A stretch of DNA of 64,000 bases from Alphaproteobacteria bacterium UBA4588 (GTDB taxonomy: Bacteria > Pseudomonadota > Alphaproteobacteria > Rhodobacterales > Rhodobacteraceae). The translations under genes and the position numbers were made by a program. Location of the stretch: the NCBI GenBank assembly GCA_905182195.1, contig CAJJAW010000008.1:124001-188000 (forward strand), in the 5' to 3' direction. Under the pieces are notes generated by a model. That model was not told the DNA's origin, searched no databases, and was given only the letters and a program-made list of their open reading frames with translations. Position 1 is the first letter of the stretch; the number at the start of each line of letters is the position of its first letter. Positions 35,928 through 45,631 of the stretch are shown here, in pieces.

Positions 35928-36980
35928 ATGATCGGAAAATTTGTTCAAAATGAGTACCCCTTAAAAGAGCGATTGGATGCGGGAGCCAGCGACTTGGGCT
36001 ACAATTTTCAGGCCTATGCGCAGATGGCAGATCTTGGATTGATCGGCGCATTGTTTGACGAAGAAATCGGCGGTTTTGGCGGTGCTGGTTTTGATATTGC
36101 CACAGTCTTCACGGAGCTTGGCAAAGGTTTGGTCAATGAACCCCTCAATGACACCGCGTTGGCCAGCGGCTACATCCTTGCTCATACAGGACACTTGGAT
36201 TGGGTTGAGCAAATCATCTCAGGCAAAAAACGTGTGGCGCTGGCGTTGATCGAAAACGGCGCCGACTATGACTGGTACCTGCCGGAGACCACTGCCATCT
36301 CCAGCGGCGACGGTTGGAATTTGACCGGAAAAAAAACCAGCGTGAAATTTGCCCATGGGGCGGATGCAGTAATTGTCAGTGCCAAAACTAACACCTCAGA
36401 CGGACTAAGTCTGTTTTTGGTCACAGGCGATGCGCCAGGGATAACGCAGCACCGCTTCCAAACGGTGGATGGGGGCAGTGCTTGCGACATAAGCCTAGCA
36501 GACACGCCTTCCCTTCTTCTCGGTGTTGAGGGTGGCTCATATGAGATTATTGACGCCACAGCCGCCCGCTGTACCCTTGCGCTCTGCGCGGAAGCTCTGG
36601 GCATCATGGACAGCATCAAAACCATGACCGTCGACTATCTGCGCACCCGCCAACAGTTTGGCACTGTGCTTGGAAAATTTCAGGCCCTACAACACCGTAC
36701 GGCCCAAATGCTGTTGGAAATTGAACAGGCCAAATCAGCAGTCACCAACGCCGCCAGGGACTTGAACGCCCCCACAGATGAACGCAACCGTGCGATCTCT
36801 GCGGCGAAGTACTCAATTGGCCGCATTGGCTGCTATTTGGCCGAAGAGGCTATTCAACTGCATGGTGGTATCGGGATGACTTGGGAATATGACCTGGGAC
36901 ATTTCGCCAAGCGATTGGTGATGATTGATCATGAATGGGGCGACCAGGACCATCACTTGATGCGCTATGCTCAAAGCTAG
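35928..36980 (+). CDS. Acyl-CoA dehydrogenase (second of a pair), N-terminal frameshift
   Basis: The main frame from 35928 gives 350 residues with ACAD features (GLIGALFDEEIGGFGGAGFD, TRQQFGTVLGKFQALQHR and the C-terminal AIQLHGGIGMTWEYDLGH). The true start is almost certainly ATG 35887: it reads MDFQPTEERRMLA in another frame and the two join if one base is added in 'gcgagatg' near 35925. So the gene is intact apart from one missing base. It likely forms a complex with the ACAD just upstream. Confidence 0.88.
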   Translation: MIGKFVQNEYPLKERLDAGASDLGYNFQAYAQMADLGLIGALFDEEIGGFGGAGFDIATVFTELGKGLVNEPLNDTALASGYILAHTGHLDWVEQIISGKKRVALALIENGADYDWYLPETTAISSGDGWNLTGKKTSVKFAHGADAVIVSAKTNTSDGLSLFLVTGDAPGITQHRFQTVDGGSACDISLADTPSLLLGVEGGSYEIIDATAARCTLALCAEALGIMDSIKTMTVDYLRTRQQFGTVLGKFQALQHRTAQMLLEIEQAKSAVTNAARDLNAPTDERNRAISAAKYSIGRIGCYLAEEAIQLHGGIGMTWEYDLGHFAKRLVMIDHEWGDQDHHLMRYAQS

Positions 36981-37150
36981 AGAGTTTTGATTATTTTGGG
37001 CGGACCCATTCACCCTAAGGCATATGGATCGAAGAGCTGACGCCACAGACAGATGAAAGATTAGGCGGATAGAACGCTGGGTTTTAGTCTGTTTCTTGTC
37101 ATACTGTCTTTCGCGGCCTAACTAAGAAATTATAATCTAAGGAACACGCG

Positions 37151-38311
37151 ATGCACAAACCAGCCGACCCTTATGATGAGATCCGCGAAGCCATAGCCAA
37201 GCTCTGCGCGCGATTTCCCGGCAGCTACTGGCGGGCTTTGGATCGTGAGATGGCCTACCCAAAAGAATTTGTGGCGGCCTTAACCCAAGCAGGGTGGCTT
37301 GGGGCTTTGGTCCCTGAAGAATATGGCGGCTCCGGCCTGCCTCTGTCGGCAGGTGCCGCTATATTGGAAGAAATTCACAAGTCCGGCGGGAGTGCGGGGG
37401 CCTGCCATGCACAGATGTACACAATGGGCACGCTCCTGCGTCATGGATCCGAGCCGCAAAAACGCCAATACCTACCTGAGATCGCCTCGGGGTCATTACG
37501 CCTGCAAGCCTTTGGCGTGACCGAACCTACCTCAGGAACTGACACTGGCGCCCTAAAAACCACAGCCAGATTGGACGGGGATCACTATGTGATCAATGGT
37601 CAAAAAATCTGGACCAGCCGCGCCGAACATTCGGATCTTATGATCCTACTAGCCCGCACCACACCATTGGCTGAAGGCATGAAAAAAACTCAAGGCCTTT
37701 CCGTTCTGCTGGTAGATATGCGCGAAGCGATCGGAAACGGCCTAACGATCCGCCCAATCCGCACCATGATGAACCATGCCACAACCGAAGTATTTTTCGA
37801 TGATCTCCGGGTCCCTATGGAAAACCTGATTGGTGATGAAGGCAAAGGGTTTAGCTACATCCTATCAGGCATGAATGCTGAACGTATTTTGATTGCATCT
37901 GAATGCATCGGCGACGCTAAATGGTTTATCGACAAAACGGTTAATTACGCCAAAGAACGCAGCGTATTTGGCCGTGCAATAGGGCAAAACCAGGGGGTCC
38001 AATTTCCCATTGCAAAAGCCTATGCCAATATGCGGGCTGCCGAGTTGATGGTCAGAGAAGCTCTGACACTTTACGAATCTGGAAAAAATCCAGGTGCAGA
38101 GGCCAATATGGCGAAAATGCTGGCTGCGGATGCCTCAAACGAGGCTGCAAATGTTGCGGTGCAAACCCATGGAGGTTTTGGCTTCGCAGAAGAATATGAC
38201 ATTGAGCGGAAATTCCGAGAAACCCGACTGTACCAAGTGGCACCCATTTCCACGAACCTGATCCTATCTTACTTGGCCGAACATGTTCTTGAGTTGCCGC
38301 GCTCTTACTAG
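37151..38311 (+). CDS. Acyl-CoA dehydrogenase
   Basis: 386-residue complete ACAD. Motifs: GALVPEEYGGSGLPL near 54, AFGVTEPTSGTDTGALKTT near 120, YVINGQKIWTSRAEHSD, ERSVFGRAIGQNQGVQFPI near 280 and QTHGGFGFAEEYDIERKFRE near 338. RBS AAGGAA precedes ATG 37151. It is separated by 170 nt from the preceding ACAD and so may have its own promoter. Specificity cannot be read from sequence. Confidence 0.94.
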   Translation: MHKPADPYDEIREAIAKLCARFPGSYWRALDREMAYPKEFVAALTQAGWLGALVPEEYGGSGLPLSAGAAILEEIHKSGGSAGACHAQMYTMGTLLRHGSEPQKRQYLPEIASGSLRLQAFGVTEPTSGTDTGALKTTARLDGDHYVINGQKIWTSRAEHSDLMILLARTTPLAEGMKKTQGLSVLLVDMREAIGNGLTIRPIRTMMNHATTEVFFDDLRVPMENLIGDEGKGFSYILSGMNAERILIASECIGDAKWFIDKTVNYAKERSVFGRAIGQNQGVQFPIAKAYANMRAAELMVREALTLYESGKNPGAEANMAKMLAADASNEAANVAVQTHGGFGFAEEYDIERKFRETRLYQVAPISTNLILSYLAEHVLELPRSY

Positions 38312-38366
38312 CGCCACATGCAGGCCGAATATAAAGGCAACCCCACCCGCTAATTTTATGGAAACT

Positions 38367-39344
38367 TCAAACCGTAAGAATTGTTGAGCCTGTGGTCACA
38401 CGGCCTTCCAACGCGTCATGCGCCTTTTTCACGTTATCCAGTGCGAATTCTTGGCCGATCACAATCTCGAGTTTCCCAGAAATCACTTTCGAGAACAGAT
38501 GCCGCGCCATTTCTTGGCAATCATCATGGTTGCCAATGTGGGTGAACAACGTGGGCCGGGTGATTTTTAAGGATCCCTTCGCCCCAAGCTGGGCCAGGTT
38601 GAACGGTGGTACCGGGCCCGATGCGTTGCCAAATGTGATCATCATGCCCAAGGGCTTAAGACTGTTGAGCGACCCTTCAAATGTGGAGGCTCCAACAGAA
38701 TCCATCACCACGTCAACACCCTTTCCACCAGTTAATTCCTTAACTTTTTCTTCGAAGTTTTCGGTATTGTAATTGATGCAATGGGTGGCTCCATAGCCCA
38801 GCGCCAGCTGACACTTATCATCTGTACCGGCAGTACCGATCAGCGTGATGCCCTCAGATTTTGCCCATTGGCAGGCGATTAAGCCAACACCACCAGCGGC
38901 GGCGTGAAACAATACAGTGTCTCCAGGGTGCAAAGGCGTGGTGCGGTGGAACAGATATTGCACCGTCATACCTTGCAGCATCATCGCCGCACCCTGCTCA
39001 AAGCTAATACCATCTGGCAAAGGGCAGACCTGTGCGGCGGGCATAACACGCCGTTCGCAATACGAACCGGGAGGCATTGACGCATAGGCAGCACGATCGC
39101 CCACTTTGAGATGTGTCACGCCTTCGCCTACAGCCTCAATAACCCCAGCCCCCTCCATGCCCAAGGCTTGTGGGAGGCTTAGCGGATAAAGCCCAGTACG
39201 CTGGTAAACATCAATAAAGTTCAAGCCACAGGCTTTGTGCGCAATACGCACCTGCCCAGCAGCTGGATCCCCCGCCGGCATATCCATTATTTGCAGCTTA
39301 TCGGATCCACCAAATTCATTAATCACAACTGTCTTATTCATCAC
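38367..39344 (-). CDS. NADPH:quinone oxidoreductase (zeta-crystallin type)
   Basis: Zinc-free medium-chain dehydrogenase of 325 residues. The GroES-like N-terminal domain has CGLNFIDVYQRTGLYPL and GMEGAGVIEAVGEGV; the Rossmann loop is HAAAGGVGLIACQWAKSEG near 148. It lacks the catalytic zinc-binding cysteines of alcohol dehydrogenases, as expected for the quinone reductase branch. It is convergent with the acyl-CoA dehydrogenase at 37151. Confidence 0.93.
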   Translation of the reverse strand: MMNKTVVINEFGGSDKLQIMDMPAGDPAAGQVRIAHKACGLNFIDVYQRTGLYPLSLPQALGMEGAGVIEAVGEGVTHLKVGDRAAYASMPPGSYCERRVMPAAQVCPLPDGISFEQGAAMMLQGMTVQYLFHRTTPLHPGDTVLFHAAAGGVGLIACQWAKSEGITLIGTAGTDDKCQLALGYGATHCINYNTENFEEKVKELTGGKGVDVVMDSVGASTFEGSLNSLKPLGMMITFGNASGPVPPFNLAQLGAKGSLKITRPTLFTHIGNHDDCQEMARHLFSKVISGKLEIVIGQEFALDNVKKAHDALEGRVTTGSTILTV

Positions 39345-39482
39345 GCTCTCCCTGATTGCGAAATAAGTTTAGCGCATTGGCAAAGTTTAACAATAACAAT
39401 ATGGCTACAGAGCCACTATCACCTGATAGAAATCAACGCTTATCGACTGGCCACAGCAAAGTTTTCGCAATAGGTCTGCGCT

Positions 39483-40073
39483 ATGATTACCTTTGCCCTT
39501 GCGATTGTCTTAATGTTGTCGACCCCGGGGCCCGGAGTGCTCTCCGCTGCGGGGGTGGCTGCTGGATTTGGCCCCCGCGCCGGGCTGCGCTATGTGGCGG
39601 GGTTGTGTATTGGGCAGGCACTGGTCTTTGCTGCGGTGGCAGCCGGGCTCTCAGCTTTTGTACTGGCCACCCCTTGGCTGCGCCTCACCCTGATGGCGCT
39701 GTCCTTTTGCTATTTGTTTTATCTGGCCTGTCGTATTTTCTTTGCGGGATCAAAAATTGCGTTCATTCAGTCCGCACACCCACCGGGGCTTATTGCGGGG
39801 CTACTTTTGCAGCCGATCAACCCAAAAGCCTATGCAGTACTCACCGCCCTACTTACGGGATTTCCCCTTTACCCTGAAGCCTATTGGACCGAAATTACCA
39901 TCAAATTTTTAATCCTAAATATTATATGGATCCCTATTCACGTGGTCTGGGTCTATTTTGGGGTCTCGCTGAAGCGGCTCAATCTCTCACCCAAGGCACA
40001 ACGCGGCATCAATATGGCCATGGCACTGTCAATGTTACTTGTGGTCTCCCTGGCTGCTTGGGCAACCTTCTAA
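39483..40073 (+). CDS. LysE/RhtB-family amino-acid exporter
   Basis: 196-residue inner-membrane exporter with about six helices. The family opening is visible ([21 protein letters not shown], where PGP is the LysE signature) and later [18 protein letters not shown]. Probably exports an amino acid or derivative. Its last four bases overlap the 3' end of recO, which is convergent. Confidence 0.88.
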   Translation: MITFALAIVLMLSTPGPGVLSAAGVAAGFGPRAGLRYVAGLCIGQALVFAAVAAGLSAFVLATPWLRLTLMALSFCYLFYLACRIFFAGSKIAFIQSAHPPGLIAGLLLQPINPKAYAVLTALLTGFPLYPEAYWTEITIKFLILNIIWIPIHVVWVYFGVSLKRLNLSPKAQRGINMAMALSMLLVVSLAAWATF

Positions 40074-40804
40074 GCGGCTGAGACACGGAACATCCGTTCC
40101 ACCAGCCGACGGCGCGCCAGAGGCAAGGCCCGATCACCCAGCGACGGCGCGAGCCATTTTTCCAAAAAGTGCCCAGTCGTGCGCAGGCCTTCGGCGATCT
40201 CCGCGTTACTGGCCACACTGTCGCCTATCATACAAGGTACCAGGGGTAGAAGCTGAGTCTTCCAACGCCCAGCATGATGCGCCCCCACCGCACGCCCAGA
40301 CTTTGGCGAGACATAAGCCAAATCCTCTGTGGTGCCAGAGACTGCACAGCACGTCAGATCCAAACCAAAACCCAAAACTTCCAACAGCTGAATTTCCCAA
40401 TGCAAATAAGCCAACGGCCAAGCGTCAGTGGAGCACATGAGATCCAGCAAGCTGACAGATGATTTATAGAGTGCGGAATGGATTTCACGTTCTGGTAACG
40501 AAAAGTTGAGCAGACCCACGGCCGATGTTAGGCCCGCAAGAGTTAATGGATCAGCCATCACTTGCGCCGCGCGGCTGCGCAAAGGTTCGGCGGTAAAGGA
40601 CCCGAGGTGCTCTTCAAGCCGAGCCTTCCAAACCACCTCAATCTGTCCACCTGGCTGCAAAACAGGTGCCTGCTTGCGCCCAGCACCGCCACGGACAACC
40701 CCCGAGTGACGGCCATGGCCTTCAGTAAAAACTTCGATGATTACAGCATTCTCACCATGCTTTCGCACCGCCAGCAATACCCCCTCATCGCGCCACTCGA
40801 TCAC
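40070..40804 (-). CDS. recO: DNA repair protein RecO
   Basis: RecFOR-pathway mediator that loads RecA on SSB-coated DNA. The N-terminal OB fold is seen in [22 protein letters not shown] and [33 protein letters not shown] lies in the C-terminal half with a remnant cysteine. I prefer the GTG start at 40804 (with GGGG upstream), giving 244 residues, over the longer frame from 40837. It is the last gene of the folK-rpoZ...era-recO run. Confidence 0.92.
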   Translation of the reverse strand: MIEWRDEGVLLAVRKHGENAVIIEVFTEGHGRHSGVVRGGAGRKQAPVLQPGGQIEVVWKARLEEHLGSFTAEPLRSRAAQVMADPLTLAGLTSAVGLLNFSLPEREIHSALYKSSVSLLDLMCSTDAWPLAYLHWEIQLLEVLGFGLDLTCCAVSGTTEDLAYVSPKSGRAVGAHHAGRWKTQLLPLVPCMIGDSVASNAEIAEGLRTTGHFLEKWLAPSLGDRALPLARRRLVERMFRVSAA

Positions 40805-40908
40805 TGTTATACCCCAATTTTTAAACAAGAGGGCCACTTAGACATCCCCTTCGGCCAGTCTATCCAGAACGCATCTAAATGTTAAGTTATTTGAAAATAC
40901 AGCTGCCG

Positions 40909-41241
40909 CTACTCACTCAATCCCGGCTCATCCAGCAAATGCCGACCCGCACGATCCTCGACTTCTATCACCCAAATATCCGGATCAAAGCTTCGTTGGC
41001 GGGTGATGGCCGCATCAAGGGTGGGCTCATCGCCACAGATCAACTCGACCCAATTGCGCCCGCCCGTTTTCAGATCAAACGAACGTTGAAACACCATGCC
41101 CTTACCGTCAAGAGTGTTCAGCTTCACCAACACAGCCCCAGCATTTGCGTCGCCCCGCGCCACTACAAAGGCTTGAATATCGACGAGGCGCAGGCGGGTC
41201 AGATAGGCTGAAACCCATACATCACTGGTCAACTGGATCAT
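40909..41241 (-). CDS. DUF1491 family protein
   Basis: 110 residues from ATG 41241, overlapping the era stop (ATGA). Conserved pattern: SDVWVSAYLTRLRLVDIQAF, VARGDANAGAVLVKLNTLDG and RQRSFDPDIWVIEVEDRAGR. DUF1491 occurs almost only in alphaproteobacteria, usually between era and recO as here; function unknown. Confidence 0.88.
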   Translation of the reverse strand: MIQLTSDVWVSAYLTRLRLVDIQAFVVARGDANAGAVLVKLNTLDGKGMVFQRSFDLKTGGRNWVELICGDEPTLDAAITRQRSFDPDIWVIEVEDRAGRHLLDEPGLSE

Positions 41242-42146
41242 TCGTTCCCATCGCGAAAATCGAGGCCCATTTCCATGTAACGCTCTTTTTCTTCCAACCA
41301 ATTAGGACGTACTTTGACTTGCAAGAACAGATGTACCTTACGGCCCAAAAACACTTCCAATTCCGCACGGGCTTGGGTGGAGACAGCTTTGATTGACTCG
41401 CCACCTTTGCCCAAAACAATACCCTTATGGCCATCGCGCATCACATAGATCAGCTGGTCAATTTTGCATGAACCATCTTTGCGCTCTTCCCAAGCTTCAG
41501 TTTCCACCGTCAGCTGGTAGGGCAATTCTTGGTGCAACCGCAAGGTAAGCTTTTCGCGTGTAGTTTCGGCGGCCAGCATACGTAGCGGTAAATCCGCAAT
41601 CTGATCTTCTGGATATAGCCAGGGCCCCTCCGGCACCTCACCTGCAATCCACGTTTTGAGTGCGTCACAGCCATGACCTTTCTCAGCTGAGATCAAGAAT
41701 GTTTCGACGAAGTCAAACGCCTCGTTCATAGCTTTGGTCAGCGCCAGCAACTCTTCGGCATGTACTTTGTCAATTTTATTGATAGCTAAAACAATGGCTT
41801 TTCCTTTGGGAAGGTCTTTCAGGGCCTCCATAATCCCATCCACTCCTTCGGTCACGCCGCGGTGAGCCTCTATTAGAAAAACAGTGAGATCGGCATCCGC
41901 AGCCCCGCCCCATGCAGATTTAACCATAGCGCGATCCAGCCGGCGCTTTGGACGAAAAATGCCCGGGGTATCAACAAATACAATTTGTGCGTTTCCCTCT
42001 ATCGCAACGCCGCGGATTCGCGCTCGGGTAGTTTGCACCTTATGGGTAACGATCGATACTTTTGCCCCAACCATGCGGTTGAGCAGAGTTGATTTACCTG
42101 CGTTTGGTTCCCCTATTAGGGCCACAAATCCGGCGCGTGTATTCAT
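41238..42146 (-). CDS. era: GTPase Era
   Basis: Essential GTPase for 16S rRNA maturation and 30S assembly. 302 residues. G1 [13 protein letters not shown]3 VDTPGIF, G4 AINKID are clear, and the C-terminal KH domain has [20 protein letters not shown]. It overlaps rnc by 4 nt upstream and DUF1491 downstream, so the three are coupled. Confidence 0.97.
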   Translation of the reverse strand: MNTRAGFVALIGEPNAGKSTLLNRMVGAKVSIVTHKVQTTRARIRGVAIEGNAQIVFVDTPGIFRPKRRLDRAMVKSAWGGAADADLTVFLIEAHRGVTEGVDGIMEALKDLPKGKAIVLAINKIDKVHAEELLALTKAMNEAFDFVETFLISAEKGHGCDALKTWIAGEVPEGPWLYPEDQIADLPLRMLAAETTREKLTLRLHQELPYQLTVETEAWEERKDGSCKIDQLIYVMRDGHKGIVLGKGGESIKAVSTQARAELEVFLGRKVHLFLQVKVRPNWLEEKERYMEMGLDFRDGNE

Positions 42147-42835
42147 GCCCCTAGCCTTTCCAACATTTGTTGTGCCGCAGCCTGTTCGGCCTGCCGTTTT
42201 GATCCAGCTTTAGATCGCGCCACTTCACCGGAATGTAATTGTACCTCGATCTCAAACAGTGGCGAATGATCCGGGCCAGCACGGGACAGTTCAACATATC
42301 TCGGTGGCGAGCCTTTTCGAGCTTGCGCCCATTCTTGTAAGGCTGTCTTTGGATCACGAGCATCAGCTTTTACCGATGTAATCCGAGTATTCCAAAGTCT
42401 TAGTATCAAGCTTTGTGCCGCAGAGAAACCACCGTCACGGTATACTGCTGCAATTAATGCTTCCATTGCATCGCCCAGCAAAGCTTCTTTGCGGCGACCA
42501 CCACTTATCATTTCTGAGCGTCCCAATTTTAACATGGCACCGACACCGATAGATCGTGCGACATCTGCACATGTTTCTTTACGCACCAGAGCATTAAACC
42601 GCGGGGCCAATTGACCTTCGCTGGCTTTGGTATCAACGTCCAGCAAGGCCTGCGCCATCACTAAACCTAACACACGGTCACCTAAGAACTCTAATCTTTC
42701 ATTGTCTGAACGGGTAGCAGAGGAAATACTTGAATGTGTTAACGCCGTAATTAGCAGCCCGGGGTCTTTAAACTCATATCCAATATGATCAGAAAACTGA
42801 CGTAGATCAGCGGACAGCTTAATCATTTTGGGCAT
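42143..42835 (-). CDS. rnc: Ribonuclease III
   Basis: Double-strand-specific endoribonuclease for rRNA and mRNA processing. 230 residues: the catalytic signature [18 protein letters not shown] is at about 43-60, a second acidic site [17 protein letters not shown] near 116, and a C-terminal dsRNA-binding domain ([16 protein letters not shown]) at the end. The usual lepB-rnc-era order is kept. Confidence 0.97.
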   Translation of the reverse strand: MPKMIKLSADLRQFSDHIGYEFKDPGLLITALTHSSISSATRSDNERLEFLGDRVLGLVMAQALLDVDTKASEGQLAPRFNALVRKETCADVARSIGVGAMLKLGRSEMISGGRRKEALLGDAMEALIAAVYRDGGFSAAQSLILRLWNTRITSVKADARDPKTALQEWAQARKGSPPRYVELSRAGPDHSPLFEIEVQLHSGEVARSKAGSKRQAEQAAAQQMLERLGA

Positions 42836-42852
42836 GGCTTCAACATCATCAT

Positions 42853-43722
42853 CTAGTTGACGGCCTTAAGATATCGGTCACTACGCCAGGTCCAGAAAGC
42901 AAGGATTGAGCTACCGGCTGACGAAAACAGAATACGGTCGGCACGCCCGACAATATCTTTCATCGGTACAAACCCAACGCCCCCAATGGATTGTGGTACT
43001 CGGCTGTCAGAAGAATTGTCCCGGTTGTCACCCATAAAGAAGAAATGATCCTCAGGTACAGAATACACTTTCGTGCTATCAACATTAATCCTGCCGCCAA
43101 GCTGCATTTTATCTTGGTCAATCGTATCCAAAATCCCGTGAGACACATCATTAGGGAGAGTTTCTATATATTTTCTCTTAATGCAATCTGCGCCCATACC
43201 AACCACACCATTACTACAGATTGGGAGATTGCGTTGCGAGCCTTGTGGTCCATAGGTCTCAACAAAATCTGCCACTACTTCTATTTTTACAGCTTTACCG
43301 TTAATTTTCAAAACACCACCTTGCATCTGAATTTTATCTCCTGGTAAGCCAACCAGTCGCTTAATATAGTCCGAGCCCGTCACTGGATGGCGAAATACCA
43401 CAACATCGCCTCGCTTCGGGTCCCCACCGAAAATGCGCGTATCACGATCTTTCAAAAATCCACAGAAATCGTCTGCATCAATGTCCACTCCAAAACGAGA
43501 AATCTGAATTTTAGGGCAGGAAGCATAGGAATAGCCGTAAGCCATCTTATTCACAAAAAGAAAATCTCCGATCAACAACGTGTCTTTCATTGAGCCTGAA
43601 GGGATCCAAAACGGCTGAAAAAACAAGGTGCGAAACACGCCTGCTATCAATAGTGCATAGAATATCGTTTTGATGGTTTCAACAGCACTTGCTATGAAAG
43701 ATTTTTCTTCGGTTACGGCCAT
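42853..43722 (-). CDS. lepB: Signal peptidase I
   Basis: Inner-membrane serine protease that removes signal peptides. 289 residues with one N-terminal membrane segment, the catalytic serine in [13 protein letters not shown] near 40, the lysine motif [16 protein letters not shown] near 130 and the C-terminal [13 protein letters not shown] box near 228. It heads lepB-rnc-era. Confidence 0.97.
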   Translation of the reverse strand: MAVTEEKSFIASAVETIKTIFYALLIAGVFRTLFFQPFWIPSGSMKDTLLIGDFLFVNKMAYGYSYASCPKIQISRFGVDIDADDFCGFLKDRDTRIFGGDPKRGDVVVFRHPVTGSDYIKRLVGLPGDKIQMQGGVLKINGKAVKIEVVADFVETYGPQGSQRNLPICSNGVVGMGADCIKRKYIETLPNDVSHGILDTIDQDKMQLGGRINVDSTKVYSVPEDHFFFMGDNRDNSSDSRVPQSIGGVGFVPMKDIVGRADRILFSSAGSSILAFWTWRSDRYLKAVN

Positions 43723-43773
43723 AATATCCCCAGAAGTTAATTTAAGAGTATGTGAGGCGCTTGCAGTCCAGAG

Positions 43774-44199
43774 TCAAGTTGGGGTTGCTGCTCTATCAGC
43801 CATATCCAATCGAGCTTCGATCACAACAAATGCCTGTGCCCAAGGGTGATCATCAGTCAGAGTGCAATGGATAAAAGCCGTATGTCCTTCAGGTGTCATC
43901 TGCACCAAACGCTCTGCTGCCCAGCCTGTCAGAGCCATCATGGGCTGGCCACTGTGCATATTGGTGACACCCATATCTTTCCAGCTGATCCCCATGGCGA
44001 GCCCAGTACCTAGAGCTTTAGAGCAGGCCTCTTTAGCAGCCCAACGTTTAGCATAAGTACCCGCAACATCTTTACGAGATTCTGACTTGCGTTGCTCGAT
44101 CTCCGTAAACACCCGATTTTTGAACCTATCACCAAATCGATTCAAAGTGCCTTGTATCCGCTCAATATTTGCCAAGTCCGTACCTATCCCTAAGATCAT
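43774..44199 (-). CDS. acpS: Holo-[acyl-carrier-protein] synthase
   Basis: Transfers the 4'-phosphopantetheine arm of CoA to acyl carrier protein. 141 residues: [15 protein letters not shown] at the start and [16 protein letters not shown] in the middle hold the Mg2+ ligands. It overlaps the pdxJ stop by 4 nt. Confidence 0.95.
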   Translation of the reverse strand: MILGIGTDLANIERIQGTLNRFGDRFKNRVFTEIEQRKSESRKDVAGTYAKRWAAKEACSKALGTGLAMGISWKDMGVTNMHSGQPMMALTGWAAERLVQMTPEGHTAFIHCTLTDDHPWAQAFVVIEARLDMADRAATPT

Positions 44200-44939
44200 G
44201 CGCGGGCTTGCTGCATCAGGCGACGCATTTCCACAATAGCAGGCTCGAGCCCCATAAATACAGCCTCACCAATCAGAAAATGGCCAATATTCAGTTCTGC
44301 CACCTCTGATAAGGCCGCGATGGGGCCCACATTACCAAACGTCAGCCCATGGCCGGCGTGCACTTCAAGCCCTAGTTCATCAGCTAGAGCCGTACAGCGC
44401 ATGATCCGCTTTAGTTCATCGTCTGTAGCCCGGATGTCACCCTTTGCGTGAAAATCACAATAGGCACCTGTGTGCAGTTCTACAACATCAGCGCCCACAC
44501 CGACACAGGCTTCCAACTGACGTTCATCCGCCTCTACAAATAGCGACACACGGCATCCCACCTCCGATAAAGGAATGATGAAATCGGCTAACCTGTTTTG
44601 GTCTGCAGCAATTTCCAGTCCACCCTCCGTGGTGCGCTCTTCACGTTTTTCAGGCACTATACACACAGCATGCGGTTTTAGACGTAATGCAATAGCTTGC
44701 ATTTCTGCAGTTGCAGCTATCTCAAAGTTAAGCGGCACTGTCAAAGCGTCCATCAAAGCGTAGATGTCTTTATCTTGAATGTGGCGGCGATCTTCGCGCA
44801 AATGCGCTGTGATTCCATCAGCACCCACAGCCTCAGCCATCAATGCTGCTCGTACCGGATCAGGATAAGCCCCACCGCGCGCGTTTCGTAAAGTTGCAAC
44901 ATGATCAATGTTGACGCCAAGGCGTTGTTTATTTGCCAT
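44196..44939 (-). CDS. pdxJ: Pyridoxine 5'-phosphate synthase
   Basis: Final ring-closing enzyme of de novo vitamin B6 synthesis, joining aminoacetone phosphate and deoxyxylulose 5-phosphate. 247 residues with [17 protein letters not shown] at the N-terminus, [15 protein letters not shown] near 45, and [14 protein letters not shown] near 197. Coupled to acpS. Confidence 0.97.
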   Translation of the reverse strand: MANKQRLGVNIDHVATLRNARGGAYPDPVRAALMAEAVGADGITAHLREDRRHIQDKDIYALMDALTVPLNFEIAATAEMQAIALRLKPHAVCIVPEKREERTTEGGLEIAADQNRLADFIIPLSEVGCRVSLFVEADERQLEACVGVGADVVELHTGAYCDFHAKGDIRATDDELKRIMRCTALADELGLEVHAGHGLTFGNVGPIAALSEVAELNIGHFLIGEAVFMGLEPAIVEMRRLMQQARA

Positions 44940-44962
44940 TTCAAATTCTTTCTATAACAAGA

Positions 44963-45631
44963 TCAGAGTTCAGAATCTTTATCACGTTTAAGTAGTGCTT
45001 TTTTACGTAGCTCTGCCAACTTAGCCGCTAATAATCCTTTTCTACGGTTTTTATAGGCACGGATTGCTGGCACCGAAATAAAATAGACTACAAGACCTGA
45101 GATTATCCCTGGTGGCAAACCACCCACAAGCCAAGGAAAAAAGAGCGTGTTCCAAAACTCCAGCAAATAGGTCCAGTCCCCATGTGCCATTGTGAATATT
45201 GCTTTAAAATTATACCAAAGCTCAGACAGCGCGCGCAAGAACATCTGACCAAAACCAATATGGAACTCGCTATCCAACCGCTGCCCAAGCATAGAATAAC
45301 CAGTGCCTAAGGCCGCAGCCCCAATTGGGATATACGTTAGCGGATTACCAAAAAAGGTCCCAAGAAATGAAGCCAATACATTAGCTCTTAGCAAAACAGC
45401 CAGAAGACCAGCAGCAATGAAATGTAGACCATAAAATGGAGTAAACGCGGTAAAGACGCCTACAGCTATACCTCGCGCAATTTGCTCTGGTGTGCCAGGT
45501 AAACGCTGCAAACGGTGCTTTACGTAGATATAGGCACGGTTCCACCCACCTTTGGGATATATCACTTCCCAAATCGCTCTACCCAATCCACGTCTGTCGC
45601 GACGTCTAAACACCAACTTTATCCCATTCAC
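44963..45631 (-). CDS. DUF2062 membrane protein
   Basis: About 216-222 residues. The DUF2062 core is RGIAVGVFTAFTPFYGLHF with helices LLAVLLRANVLASFLGTFFGNPLTYIP and a C-terminal helix (GIISGLVVYFISVPAI). Function unknown. The annotated GTG at 45631 overlaps the rsh stop; a GTG at 45613 just after it is also possible. The place between rsh and pdxJ is usual for Rhodobacteraceae. Confidence 0.88.
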   Translation of the reverse strand: MNGIKLVFRRRDRRGLGRAIWEVIYPKGGWNRAYIYVKHRLQRLPGTPEQIARGIAVGVFTAFTPFYGLHFIAAGLLAVLLRANVLASFLGTFFGNPLTYIPIGAAALGTGYSMLGQRLDSEFHIGFGQMFLRALSELWYNFKAIFTMAHGDWTYLLEFWNTLFFPWLVGGLPPGIISGLVVYFISVPAIRAYKNRRKGLLAAKLAELRKKALLKRDKDSEL

